The position numbers and the translations under genes were made by a program. The notes under the pieces were generated by a model. The model was not told the DNA's origin and made no database searches. It saw nothing but the letters and a program-made list of their open reading frames with translations. A DNA stretch of 64,000 bases from Tetragonia tetragonoides (Eukaryota > Streptophyta > Magnoliopsida > Caryophyllales > Aizoaceae), in contig CM076147.1 of NCBI GenBank assembly GCA_038025085.1, positions 6,606,001 to 6,670,000 of the forward strand. Direction: 5' to 3'. This document shows, piece by piece, positions 44,743 through 58,609 of the stretch; within the stretch, counting starts at the first letter, position 1; each line of letters begins with the position of its first letter.

Positions 44743-45220
44743 AACTGTTCTGATATTCTGCACTTCGAATTGGTGCGGTTACAGATTATACCCAATGATC
44801 CAAATTGGGTACCTGCCTATCAACGAAGCTATGGAATACTGAAACGTCCATGAACGGATGTATTTCCTACAAGAAGAGGGTATTGAGGAGGAAGAGGTGG
44901 AAGGCTGGGGGCAGATACGCCCTAAGAGGAGGATTACCTCAGCAGAACATGAGGACTTCAGGGTATTTTGAAGATATCTGATCCTCTAACATGACTCAAC
45001 TAGGGAATATCCCTTTGAAAGGTCAGGAACAAAGACAAGTAGCTGAGAAGTTGAATCATGCAAGGGCTCAAGTTGTAATGAAAATGCAACAAGAAGCACT
45101 CATCAACCAACTCAAGATTGATGAGGAGAGACAGAGGAAGACGAGTATACCTTAGATGATGGAATTGAAATTTACGTCAATGATGAGGAGTTTGCACGAA
45201 CGCAAGCAATACAACGGGCT

Positions 45221-48200
45221 TTGAATTTTGAAGACAAAGCTGAAGTTAGCATGGTAGAAGTCATGCATCCAGAGATCCGACAAAAAGGACAAGGCAGGGA
45301 TCAACCTCGATGGCACGAGATCGAGGAGGAAGATGAGGCCTACGAATTTGTGGCCCAAACAGGTATGTCCTCTCCATCTCCATTAGAGTTAGAAAGAAAC
45401 TTAACTTCTACTTTAGATGATTCACCATATGAATTTATAGAAAATACACTTCTAGATTTAAGGTGTTATGAGGATTTAAATATTTCAGATATCGAAGAAA
45501 CCGAGGCTTGTGTTTGTGAACATGACATAGACCCAGTTTTAAAGGATTTATTGGATAGAACAACAACCATAAATAATAATCATATTAAACCCCTATATAT
45601 CAAAGCAAAAATTGATAATGTAGGTATAAATAGGGTTTTAATTGATAATGGAGCAACCGTGAATGTGTTACCATTATCTACCCTTCCATTTGTGGGAAAA
45701 TCCACAAATGATTTAATAATTGCAGACGTAGCAGTGCACGGCTTCCATGGACAAGCTACTAAATCGAATGGGTTGTTACCAGTCAAAATTAAAGTAGGAA
45801 ATACGATATCCTATACTGCATTTTTTTGTAGTTGACACTAGCTCTAGTTATGAAGCATTATTAGGAAGAGATTGGATTCATACAAATTATCGCATACCAT
45901 CTAATTTACACCAAATATTAATAATTTGGAATGGCGTAAAGTTTGAAACTGTAAAGACAGAAGAAAAGACTCATCTAACCACTGCTAATTTTGTGGAAGC
46001 CAGGTTCTACACAGGAGAATGCACACCAATTCGAATAGAGGTGCTCGAAGAACAACGACAGAAAGGAGCCAATCGAAGGCCAGAAGAAGATACTGAAGCA
46101 AAGGCCAAGGGCTTTAGCAACAAGCTAAAGGAAGGACCTTTGAAAATTACAGCTTCCTAAGAGTTAGGACTAGAAATAGTTGTAATTATTATCTTATTTT
46201 TTAATAGTTATTATATCTAGAACAATAGCTTGTAAAAATCCTATTCTAATTAAGACAAATGTTTTTTACGAAGAAAATAGCTCTGTAGTTGAATTAAAGA
46301 ATGTTTTAGATAAAACACTAAGAGTGTTGGCAGGATTAAATAGTGAACAAAAGTTGATTCATGTGATGACTAACGAATCGAGAGAAAAGCAAGAAGAAAA
46401 TATCATATATGAAGTTCCAGAATGAATCTGGGAAAAGAATGAAGATATAAAAATGGAAATACAAGATCCATTAGAAGAAGTTAATTTGGGAACTAAAGAA
46501 AATCCCAGAATAACATATATTAGCGCGAAATTACCCATAGAAGAGAAGGAAAACTTCATTAAGATCCTTAACGAATACAAGGATTGCTTTGCCTGGGCCC
46601 ATCATGAAATGCTTGGGATTGATACTCGAATAGCTCAACATGAGCTACCTATCAAAAATGATTATAGGCAAATTATGCAACCTTCACGAAAGATAGCCTC
46701 AAAAGTAGTTTTGGGAGTCGAAAAAGAGATAAAGAATTTACTGGATGCGAAATTCATAAGGCTAGCCAAATACGTAGAATGGTTATCAAATGTAGTTCCA
46801 GTAATCAAAAAAAATGAAAAAATTAGAGTATGTATAGATTTTAGGGACCTGAATAGAGCCAGCCCAAAAGACGAATATCCCATGCCAGTGGCTGATACTC
46901 TAATTGGTGCAGCATCTCGACATAAAGTTCTATCTTTTATGGACGGATATTTAGGGTATTATCAATTATGAATAGCCAAGGAGGATAGGCTTAAAACAGC
47001 ATTCAGATGCCCAGGATCCTTAGTGACACTCGAATGGCTAGTGATGCCCTTTGGCCTTAAGAATGCAGGGGCAACATATCAAAGGACTATGAATTACCTA
47101 TTCCACGATATGATAGGGAAACTCATGGAAGTATTTATAGATGACGTGGTAATAAAATCACAATCACAAAAAAAACATCTGGATCATTTAGAAAATTCAT
47201 TCAAAAGAATGTGAAAGTACAAATTAAAGATGAATCCACTCAAATGTGCTTTTGGAGTCCAAGCAGGGAATTTTCTGGGATTTCTTATCTACCAACGAGG
47301 GATCGAAATTGATAAGAATAAAGCAAAAGCAATTTTAGAAGCAAAACCCCCTACGAATAAGAAGGAGCTTCAAAGGTTCTTGGGGAAAATCAGTTTCATT
47401 CGAAGATTTATATCTAATCTAGCAGATAAAACTAAGAATTTCTCATCACTCCTAAAGTCCAAAGAAGGAGAAGAATTCCAATAGAAACCAATACACCAAG
47501 AAACCTTTGAAAAGATAAAGCAGTATTTATCTGAACCACCAGTATTAATTCCCTCACAAATGGGAAAACCATTAAGATTGTATCTTTCGACAGGAGTCAC
47601 ATCATTGGGGTGTTTACTGGTACAAGAAAATGATAATGGAAAGGAACAAGCAGTGTTCTACTTATCAAAGACTTTGGCAGATACAGAAACTTGGTATACA
47701 CCTATCGAAAAATGGTGTTATAGTTTGTACTTTGCCTCACTAAAATTAAGACACTATTTTATGTCCTTTACTGTCGAGGTGGTATCCCCAATAGATATAT
47801 TAAAATATATGTTGTCACAACCATTGCTAAAGGGGAGACTAAACAAATGGAGCCTTCACCTTCTTCAATTCGATATCATATATATACCACAAAAGGCGAT
47901 AAAAGGGCAAGCGTTGGCTGGTTTCTTAGCAGATCATCCATCAATTGAAGTCGATTCAGAAAATCAATTCGAAGAGGACTATATTGTATTAGTCCCATGA
48001 AAACTATATTTTGATGGTTCCTCCACTAAAAGAGGAGCAGGAGCTGGGATATATTTAATATCACCAACAGGAGTTCCTACGAAAATTGCAATACAATTAG
48101 ATGGACCGTGTACAAACAATAGGGCAGAATGTGAAGCCTTAATTTTAGGATTAGAAAGCCTTCTCGAATTAGGGGCTAAGAATGTGATTATAAAAGGAGA

Positions 48201-49811
48201 TTCCCAGTTGATAGTAAATCAAACTAAAGGAATCTTCAAATGCTTTAGCTCAACAACAATTTTAGGCAATGCCAGAATTAAGAAGTTACTGAAATATTTT
48301 TATGAAGTAAGAATATACTATATCGCTCGAATAGAAAACGAAATAGCCAACGAGCTAGCTCAATTAGCATCAGGATATAAAATCCCTTGGAGTTATTTCA
48401 ATGAAAATGTTACAGTAAAAACTAAAGAGCTTATTCCATTCGAAGAAAGATTAACAATGGAAATTAATAAAGTTGATATTATGACAAAAGAGAGTGAGTG
48501 GAGAGAAGAGATAATTGCATATCTCCAAGAACCATCGAAAAGGAAATACTCTAACAAGTTGAAACTTATAGCACATCGATATGTATACGATGGGGAACAA
48601 CTATTTCGAAAAGATGCTAGCGGTCTATTATTAAAATGCTTTGATCTAGATGATGCTTTGCTAGTCATGGGAGAAATACATGAAGGCATATGCGGAGCCC
48701 ATCAAATAGGGCAGAAAATGAGACGATCGGTACACCAATATGGATATTATTGGCCAACAGTCACTTGAGATTGCATTCAATATGCAAAATGGTGTAGACC
48801 TTGCCAAAAACATGGTGGCATTCAACGAGTTCCAGCAGCTAAGCTCCATAGTATAATTAAGCCTTGGCCTTTTCGAGGATGGGCGATGGATATTATTGGG
48901 GAAATTAGGCCTGCTTCATCTAAGCAACATAAATATGTTTTAGTAGCCACTGACTATTTGACAAAATGGGTCGAAGCGAAACCATTTGTAAACATAACAT
49001 CAGGCGATATAGTGGATTTTATTAACGAAAATATCTTCACTTGATTTGGAATTCTTGAAACTATCACAGTAGATCAGGCCAAAGTATTTAACAGTGACGA
49101 AATAAAATTTTTTTTTAGGGAGATTGTCTGTGAAATTAACCAATTCTACTCCTTATTATGCCCAAGCGAATGGACAAGCCGAGTCAACTAATAAGATTAT
49201 AAAAAGAGAAATTGCTAAAATGATAAAGGACAATCCTCGAAAGTGGCATGATTTACTTTTAGAAACTTTATGGGCTTATCGAACTAGTCCTAGAGAAAGT
49301 ATACAAGTAACTCCATTTCATTTAGTAATTGGACATGAGGCAGTTATACCGGTCGAAATGAATATTAAGTCTAAAAGAATACTTAAACAAATTTATATCT
49401 TCGCAAGAGTACGAAAAGGCTATGAATATTGAACAATTGGATCAAGAAATCCTACAAATCAAAGCGTTACAGAATATTCATAAGTTAAAGAAACAAACAG
49501 AAAAATACTACAAATGAAAAGTAAAAAAGAGGCAGTTTTCCAAAGATGAATTGGTATGGAAAACAATACTCCCTGAAGGACAAAAAGACAAGTTCTACGG
49601 GAAATGGTCTCCAAATTGGTAAGGACCATTCATTATCGAAAGCGTAGAACCAGAGAACGCATACAAATTGTTATATACAAATGGCAAACAATTTGGACGA
49701 GCAATAAATGGCAATTATCTAAAAAAATATTTTTCTTCGACTTGGGATATATATAAAGATAACATTTACAATAGATTTTCACATCTTTGGGAACAGATAA
49801 AAGAAAGGTAA
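45221..49811 (+). pseudogene. Tat copy 2 pol: protease, RT, dual RNase H, integrase; many stops
   Basis: Order seen: a protease with LIDNGATVNVLP (about 45640); reverse transcriptase with VCIDFRDLNRASPKDEYP, LVMPFGLKNAGATYQR and the YxDD-type FIDDVVIKS (46453-47484); RNase H and connection (47560-48000); a second RNase H with LYFDGSSTKRGAGAG, AECEALILGLE and GDSQLIVNQ (48001-48400). Integrase follows, with the HEGICGAH and CRPCQKH zinc site, then ATDYLTKWVEAKPF and QANGQAESTNK (48600-49400). In-frame stops lie at 46424, 46969, 47212, 47482, 47998, 48766 and 49042, and there is a frameshift near 49110. Most stops are TGA at places where related proteins have Trp or Arg, the pattern left by cytosine deamination. 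The last frame closes at 49811. Confidence 0.85.
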
Positions 49812-50536
49812 AATAAGCAAATAATTCAAACTAATTTATTACAAGAGCTTTGCGTTGAAAGTGTTGGTACTCGAAAGAACATCTTGAAGATAAATGAATA
49901 TCTGGCCAAATCATCAGGAATACCAAGGAAGAGTACCCCAATATTTGAAGGGTGAATTCGACAGGCTCTTGACGAGAAGAAAGAACGGAAAGAAAAAATA
50001 TATAACCCCACTCGCCCTGATAAGGCGCGGATGGCCTATGTTAATATGGGTGATTATATATGTAAGTAGGGAATATTAACACCATAACGAAAGGGATTAT
50101 AGCAAATTTTATCTTATGAGGACCAAGTGAAATGAATTAATATGGGTGATTATATACGAAACAAATTTACTTAATATCTCCTCAAAAGGTTTATGAAAGA
50201 AGAAAAAACAAACGGATAGGACTAGACGATTAAGGAGAAGATAGGGTATATTCGACATGATGCCTATAAAATCTTAATAACATAAGAACAACTATTTTAC
50301 GAATGAAAAACTCATAACATTCAACTTCTCAGAAAATCATAATCGAAGAAGAGGAAAATAAGAGAGAAGAAAGAGATGGAGAAGAGAGAAGTGAGGATAT
50401 ATGATCGTGGAGTGGTCTATTTATAAGAGAAAAGGGCGATATAAACAAAGAAAACACGGAAAATGACGAAGATAATGCAGATAACGAAATGGTCAAAGAC
50501 AAATAAAAGCACGTAATCATATTGACGAAATAAATA
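49812..50536. other. Spacer between pol and the antisense gene
   Basis: About 725 bp, purine-rich on the + strand, without an open frame I would defend. The two convergent transcription units, pol (+) and the antisense gene (-), should end here. Confidence 0.5.
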
Positions 50537-53500
50537 TTACACGAAAGCGTTTAAGCACTGCCTAAGGGAACTCAAAATAGCCCTAGCTGTAAATGGCGAG
50601 AATTTAAGAAGAGATACTCTATCTACAAGGTCTTTAGTCGTCTTGGCCACAACTTTCAAACGACTCTCTTCATCTATAAAGGCAGACCTTAAAGAGAGTA
50701 CTCGTTCCAAAAGTTGACTCCTGCGAGCTTGAAGGAGTTGCAATTGTTGATCAATATCAGACAATTCAGTAGACAAAGTCTGATAAACCCTTGCTTCTTG
50801 TTGAAGTAGTGTATGAGACTCCTTGAGCTGAGTAGACAACACCTTTAAAGCAGCATCCGATATAGATGCATCATGAGCATCAAGAATAAACTGGACCAGA
50901 ACCTCCACGTTATTAAGAATCAAACCCCTAATCCGTTCGGGAAAAAGGGATTGAACACTAACAAAGAAACCTTGAAGCTCAACCGCAGTTTCGACACGAG
51001 TAACATCAGTTGATATGGCATCAATCAAGCGAAAACCCTCAGCCTTCGAAGGCATGGTTGCAACAGAAGTAGATGTTGGAATGCCTATAAAATAAATTAC
51101 GAAATAAAAACCACGAATAAATAAGAATTCACGAAGGTATAAGGGTTTAGAATTCTAACCTGTTACAACCACTGTATCAGCTTGAGAAACAACCAGTATC
51201 TCAGGTTGTGGTGGTTGAACAACCAAGTCTAGTTGTTGATCAAAGGAGGGGCTAGGAGAGGATAAAGCGGAATCCTCTAATCTAGAGTCATTCGCCCCAA
51301 TACCATCAGAATCAGATGAAATAGCTATTTCCACCCTATCTGAAAAAAGAAAATAACTCGGTTATTTAAGAAAATAAAGAGAAGCCAAAATGGAAAAGAG
51401 TAAAGAATTCATACTCGAAGGTGAATGAATGACAGAAGCATGATCAGGAGAAGCATGTCCTGATGGAGTGGAAGGAGATGAATCCTTAACCACAGGTCCT
51501 GTGTATGAGAAATAGATAAGATATAATAGCAAATTGAAAAGGTATTAGAAATAGAGTGAAGATTCATACCAGATGGGTAGATTACTAGGGCCTGGGAAAC
51601 AGATTCCACAATAGATGAAGGGAACGAAAAGGTAGTACCTTCTACATACATATAAAAGGAGTAGTAAGAGATATGTTTATGAATTCTCATGAAGAAGCAA
51701 ATTAAGGAGACGAAAATACCTCTGTTTCGACGACGTCTGATGATAAGAGGTTCATCAGAAGAAGAATAGCCAGGCTCATTGATAGGGTCTGGAGGTATAG
51801 CAGATGATCCTCTTCGACTCGAGGAAGGAAGATCCCTAGGCCACTTCAAGCCAGACAAAGAAGAAGGCAGAGACAAGGGCGATACCATGTTAATAGGAGC
51901 GACGACAAGAGGAGGCACATTGACAACATCCTCACTTGCTGGCTCCTCATCAGAAAATGCCTCTGGAATAGGCTATAATCAAAATGAAATAAGTTATAAA
52001 AGGCAAAAAGGAGATATTACGAAAATAACTTGTCAAAAGAAAAGAGATATGCCTCAAGAAGGAAAGGAGGAGGAATAAGAGTTCGAAAAGGAGTCATGGC
52101 AGCAGCCATCGGAGCAGCCTCAGGATAAAGAACTCCTAAGACAGCCTCAATTCGTGGTCGAAGAGAATCAGGATGAAGGTAAGCAGAAGCAAACCGATTC
52201 CACCATCGAGCATATCCATGTTCAACACGAGCAACCCTCACCCAAGGAAGAATCTTCCTTTTACTTCTATAAATGGAGAGAGTATGTTGAGCTTGAAGGT
52301 ATAGCTCATGACGACCAGCCTCCACCATCTTCACACTAACCACATTACCCAGTAAGTTAGCCCTCGAAGACCAGGGACAGTTAAGAGTCTCGATGAAGGG
52401 AATGGCACAAGTCTATATCAGGCCAAATTGACTGGCAACAAGTTGGGGGTTGTAGACCTCTACTCCCATTTCGTGGGAATCAATAAAAAGAAGGTCACGA
52501 GCACACAACATAGAATTCCAAAAAGATTGACCTTGCTAATCAGAAATAAAGAAAGGGTTAAAAGAAGATAACCACGAAGAAGCAGCTATTCGAACAGGCC
52601 AGGGTTAGCTGCATCAGGAACAACACCCAAATCTCGAGCGGGGTGCCAATTGAAGGAAGAAGGCCTTGAAAGAAACTCAAGCAAAACCTAAGAAAAATCA
52701 TTTGGATTAGAAGGGGTACACTTGTTAAAAACAACCTCTGCAACACAACTCCACTCATCTCAAGGGGATTTGTTACAGTTAATAAGAGAGCCCAGGTATT
52801 TATCTGTCTTTTTTCGAAGCTGGAACTCATATTCTTTATCAGACAAGGTGTGGACTAAATGAGGGTAATACACATGAGCCCAAACAGTTAATATCCACAA
52901 AGGGCAAGTCTGCCTGTATATTCGAGAAGGGTCAATGACCATTCGACTCAACCCTCGATTTAGTTGAGCTAGAAGAAATGGGGCCAAAGAAACAAGGCCT
53001 TCCATCGAGGCCACATTGGCTGCTAAATGAAGAAAAGTCCGACTTATATTACAAGATTTCCCCATACACAACCGACTAAAAACATAAACCAAGAAAAGGA
53101 CAACCTCTCCCTTCGTAACTCGGCCAGAATGAAACAGAAGAGTATTCATGACACTCCAGGATTGCTTTGGACCCAATAAAAGAGAGGATTGTTTTAAGTA
53201 CTCCTTATCAACAGCAGGAGAACAACGAATGTGACTAAGCTCTACAGACGACATGTCAGGGTTTAGACCGGTAAAGAATGTTATGTCCTCAAGAGTGACA
53301 GTTTGAACACCACTACCCAAAATGGAACAATGAATAACAGGATTCCACAATAACAAAATGGAAAGAGAAACATCGACCTCAAAAGGAATGGTTTTGAACA
53401 AAGCTAAACGAATAAAAACGTAAATCTGATTGTCCTTCCAGCGACCATGAAAGTCTTTAAAACGATCAAACCATTTTCGTGGAAAGCTATCTTTAACATC

Positions 53501-55333
53501 ATTAACCCAACCATGAAGGGGTTTATTCCCATCATGTAAGAAAACGCGTTCGAAAGCATTACCAGAAAAGAATAAAGAACGACAAGTTTGTAAATTAGGA
53601 AAAACCTGGTCAAAGCAAGAAAAGAAAGCTTCATCCTCTTCCATGAAAGCTTTCGAATCGAAATTGGGACCCAATGATGCACAAGTATTTGTGCATGTTT
53701 TTAGGGTACATTTGCATTGGTTTTAGATAATTTGTAGGATGTTACTTGCATTTAGTATAGTGATCTTAGCCCATATTTTCTAGATTATGCTTTTCTTTGT
53801 TTGGTGTGCTTTTGCATGTTTTTATAGGTATTTTAGGCTTCCCAGATAGCGATTCAGTATTTTGGCCATAACCTCATCATATGTGGTCCAAATCAAGCGA
53901 TTCAAAGTGCTACGGAAATCTAACAAAGAGGGCTATAACTTTCATGTTTTACATTTTTCAAAATTTCGAGCGGAAGGCTGTCAAATATGCGTTTGAAGAT
54001 GAAAAACGGTATTGCCTCGTTAAAACGGGCCCTCCAGTGAATTGAAGCGCTGCCGCCCGCCTGAAAAAAAAACGGCCCTCTTCAGAAAAACGCCCACCCG
54101 TTTCTATGGAGGGGGCGTTTTTTGGGGCTTTTTGGCCATCGAGCCCCTCCGCCTATAAATAGCCTCTTTTCTTATTTTTTCGGTATCATCTCATCTTATC
54201 CTAATTTTCTCTAGGGTTTTCACTAGTGTTCCTCAAATAGTGAGACTAGGATAATTTAGTTAGTGTTAAACTTTGGATAATTAGTGTTAATCTACTCTCT
54301 AATCTTGACATTGGTTGTAAGTTTTCTCTCTTCTCTCTCTCTTTCTATCAATATTGCAAGTTTGAAGCTTTGTTTTTGAATGATGATGGGTATTGTTGTT
54401 ATGATGTTGATTATGCTTAATTCCATGATTAGTGAGTAGTTACCTAACTAGGATTGGGAATAAAAACCCCATTATGCCTTTACTATGCATGAATACCCTT
54501 TTTCCCCTTGGTTTTGTTGGTAAAGCTTGATGTTGCTATTTGGTATGCAAGGTGTTTGATGAAATGCTTGAGAGAGCATTTCACCTTATTTGCTTGTTAA
54601 ATCTTACATTGAGAGATGTGGTTTGATTTAGAGCTTCTAATTAGAAAATCAATTAGTTCATCACGAAAGTAGATTGGAATGATTTATGGTTTGAGATTCA
54701 CCTGCATGTTTTATTGCCTTTATATTTATTGATGCCACAAAAGTAGATGTTAATCATGTTTGGGTAGTCATTGCATCCTTGAGAGAGGATAATGATGGTT
54801 TGAGTGGGGTGTTTGCCTATCAAGTAATTATCATAGTCAAGGGGGTAGGAATTGTTCATGATAGTTGGGTATATTGAGGTGAAACCCCAATTCTAGTCCT
54901 TTTCATCCATTGCTTAAAATCATTAATACTTTACAACTAGTTTATTGTCATTAGTTGGTAGAAGTAGATAATTTACCAAAAAATCTTTTTAAACCCAATT
55001 TGCTTAGCTTTCTGTATTATAGGGTTTTTGGTATTCGAAACGCCTCGCTCCTTGTGGAGACGATCTTATTTATTACTTCGAAATATCCGTATACTTTTTT
55101 TTTTGTAACAAATTGAGTAGATTTGTATTACCAAACATAACAATCATAACAACCTTACAACCTATCTCTTAGCATTCCTCAGTTTGAGAAATCTAAGATA
55201 AGGCTCATGCTAGCAAATGTTCAATAAACCTACTCACTGTTACAGATTTTTTAAAAGAAAAAACAAGCTGAATTCTATTACAAATACTAAACTTTATCAT
55301 GTCTAATATCTTCAAAGGGGGAAGTGATACTTA

Positions 55334-58300
55334 CTAGTAGATCCTCCTATTTCTCTCTAGCCACACATTGTAGATGACTGCAGCAAGAACTGCACAGGCT
55401 GCCTGCTTCTTTACTCTTGGTCATGTTGCCCTGCCTAGCCATCTCAGCATACACTGCAAATCTGTTTGCTTGCATTTGACTCCAATCCAATCAAAAGCCA
55501 GTTCCATAATCTTCCGAGTGTACGAGCACATGCAGAAAAGGTGTGCACTACTCTTATCAGCATTTACACGCAAACAGCAAATTGGATCCACACCATGTAT
55601 CTGGAATCTAACCAATCTATCTTTAGTTAACAATCTGCCGAATGTAGCCAACCAGAGAATGATTGCATGTTTAGGAGCTGTTGTTCTACACCAGATCTCC
55701 CTTGCTGCAGGCCACTTTGCATTGGCACCCCTTAACCACTTATACCCACTGCCAATAGAATACTGACCAGATTTATGTTGCCCCCAGACTGTATCAGTAG
55801 TGTAACCAGCCCTGAACTTCCATTTGATCTTGTTAATCTTCTGCCAATACCAGCTATTATTACTCTTGGCAGAATGTTTCCAAAATTGTTGCTTTTTCAT
55901 ATAAAATGCATGTACCCAAACAACCCAGAGAATATCTTGTTTAGATGACATTGCCCATATATGCTTACCTATGGCAGCTGTATTCCAATCCTTGCAACTT
56001 TTGATGTTTAAACCCCCTTCAGCTTTTGGCTTGCATACCTGATCCCAAGCAACCAAAGAAGTTTTCTGTGCATCTTGCCCCCACAGGAACTGTCTGCATA
56101 ATTGTTCTACCCTCTTCAGAATATGTTGAGGCAGCAGAAACATGGAAGCCCAATAGACTTGTAATGAAAAGAGCACTGAAGTGACTAGTTGGCACCTCCC
56201 TACATAGGATAGATGTCTACTAGACCAGCATTTAATTCTTGCAGCAATTTTATCTAACAAAATCTGGCAATCTGTTTTCCCCCATTTGGTGGGAGATAAA
56301 GGGAGCCCTAGATATTTCATAGGGAAACTGCCCTTCAATAATCCAGTCAGATTAATAATCTTTTCTTCAATCACTTTCTCAATCCCAGCAGTGTAGATGC
56401 ATGATTTCAAGGAGTTTACACACAGACTAGATGTCTCAGCAAAATGGCCAAGGCAGTCATGCAGGATATTCACAGATTCAACTTTACCTTTGCAAAACAA
56501 TTATAAATCATCTGCAAAGCATATACTAGAGAGTCTCAGAGCCTTACATTGAGGATGGTACTGAAAAGCTTTGGTAGTAGCTTCCTTCTGAATCTTCTTG
56601 GTAAGGTATTCCATAGCTAATACAAACAGTAGAGGGGAGACAGGGTCCCCTTGTCTCAATCCTCTCCCTCCCTTGAAGTAGCCACAAAGCTCACCATTGA
56701 TGATAATTGAGAAACTTGTTGACATCATACAAGCTTGAATCCAATCACAAAACTTACTAGGGAAACCAAACTCAACCAAGATTTCCATTATAAATCTCCA
56801 ACTGACTGTGTCATAGGTTTTGCGCAAGTCAATTTTCATCATACACCTGGGGGAGGTGCTTTTCCTGCCATATAACCTGATAATATCTTGACTTATTAAG
56901 ACATTGTGAGCAATTGATCTTCCTACCACGAAGGAACCTTGATTTTCATTCACAAGAACAGGTAAAATCTCTTTCATTCTAGTGCACAAAATCTTGGAGA
57001 TGCCCTTATATAATACATTGCAGCAAGCTATAGGCCTGAAGTCTGCAGCAGTACTTGCATTGTCAATTTTTGGAACTAGGGCAATAGCTGTTGAATTTAT
57101 GCACTTCAGTAGCTTTCTAGTCTTGAAAAAATCCAATACAACATCAATTATATCATTCCCTATTAACTCCATGCAGCTTTGAAAAATCCCCCACTATAAC
57201 CATCAGGTCCAGAACTTTTTACATTAGGGATGGAGAAGTAAGCTTTCCTGATCTCCTCCCTGGTAAAAAGTGCAATATGTCTCAACTGTTTCTTAACATT
57301 CAAAACAGTCCCACTGCTTATGACTCCCTGTTCAGTATGCTTTCTAGCAGTAGGCTTTCCCAACATCTCAGTAAAGTAATTTACAAAGTGTGAGACAATC
57401 TGATCATAGTCAGTTGTTCTATTGCCATCACTAGCAGTGATAGATGAAATTTTGCCCTTGTGCCTGCGTTGTTTGATTACAACATGGAAATAGGTTGAGT
57501 TTGAATCCCCCAACCTGATCCAGTCAGCTTTGCTTTTTTGCTGAAAGAACTTTTCGGCAACCAAGTTGATTTCTAAGAACTCTCTCATTGTGTCTCTCTC
57601 ACTGATCTGAAGCAAGATGTCATCAGGTGCTCTGTGAACTTCTTCCTGAGCAAGTTGTAATCGAGTCCTAGCCATCTCTACTTGACCCAGGATGTCTGAA
57701 TATTTATTCCTGTGCAATTTCTTCAATAAACCCTTCAAAAGTTTCATTTTTTGAGTGACCTCAAATATTTTGCAGCCCTCAATTCTAGCACTCCAGGCCT
57801 GTGTGATAAGGCTAAGAAACTGTGGATCATCAATCCACATGTCACAAAATTTAAAGGGTTGTGCAGTTCTTCTAGACTGATTACCAAAAGAAATAGCAAC
57901 TGGAGAATGATCTGAAACTCCCTCTACCATGAAGAGCACCTTAGAATCTACATATTCCAGAATCCAAAGACCATTCACAAGTACCCTGTCCAGCTTGGAC
58001 CAGACCCTATCACCATCCTGCTGCTTCTTGCTCCAGGTGTACTGACATCCAGACCATTTAAGGTCCTGTAGCTGACAGTCATTCACAAACTCTCTGAAAT
58101 CCCTAATATCTGCATATGTGAGTGGAATCCCACCTAATCGTTCCTCAGGGTCAAGCATGCAATTAAAATCCCCCATGAGAACCTAGGGCAAAGAAATACT
58201 CCCATGAATTAAGACCAATTCATTCCACAGTGCTACTCTTTCAGATGCATCATTATATGCATAAATACAGGAAGCAACAAATTGTTTACCTGTTGCTTTA

Positions 58301-58590
58301 TGTGTAAGGTGACAGTGGACAGCTTGTGCAGATGCAGATTGAATCTAAACATGGTAAACATCCTGACTCCAAAATAGCCATATCCTCCCCAAATGATGAT
58401 GATTGTGATTCATGTAGCTTTCCCAACCATCACATACTCTAGCACAACACTCAACATATTTTTGTATTTTTATTTTTGTTTCAAGTAAACAACAAAAACC
58501 AAAATTATTCTTCTTGCAAAAGAGAGATACTTCTCTTTGCTTATTTGGTCAGTTAAGGCCCCTCACATTCCAGGAAAGGAGTCTATCCAT
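55334..58590 (-). pseudogene. LINE ORF2: endonuclease and reverse transcriptase
   Basis: Starts MDRLLSWNVRGLN, the N-terminus of the apurinic-type endonuclease, continues with GDFNCMLDPEERLGG and SDHSPVAISF, then the reverse transcriptase (FRPIACCNVLYK, GLRQGDPVSPLLFVLAMEYL, FADD) and a zinc-binding RVT domain (CRTTAPKHAIILWLATFGRL). It ends VIYNVWLERNRRIY. Stops are at about 58551 (TGA), 58333 (TAG), 58188 (TAG), 56501 (TAA, directly after FADDL) and 55421 (TGA), and there is a 1-nt frameshift near 57180 after FFKAAW. Several stops sit where Trp is expected. Confidence 0.88.
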
Positions 58591-58609
58591 GACCATCTGG
58601 GAGAGGCCC

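Noticed and set aside
50537..53674. Antisense PMD gene as an ordinary host gene
   Set aside because: It lies inside the LTR boundaries and at the same place in two copies of the element, so it belongs to the element.
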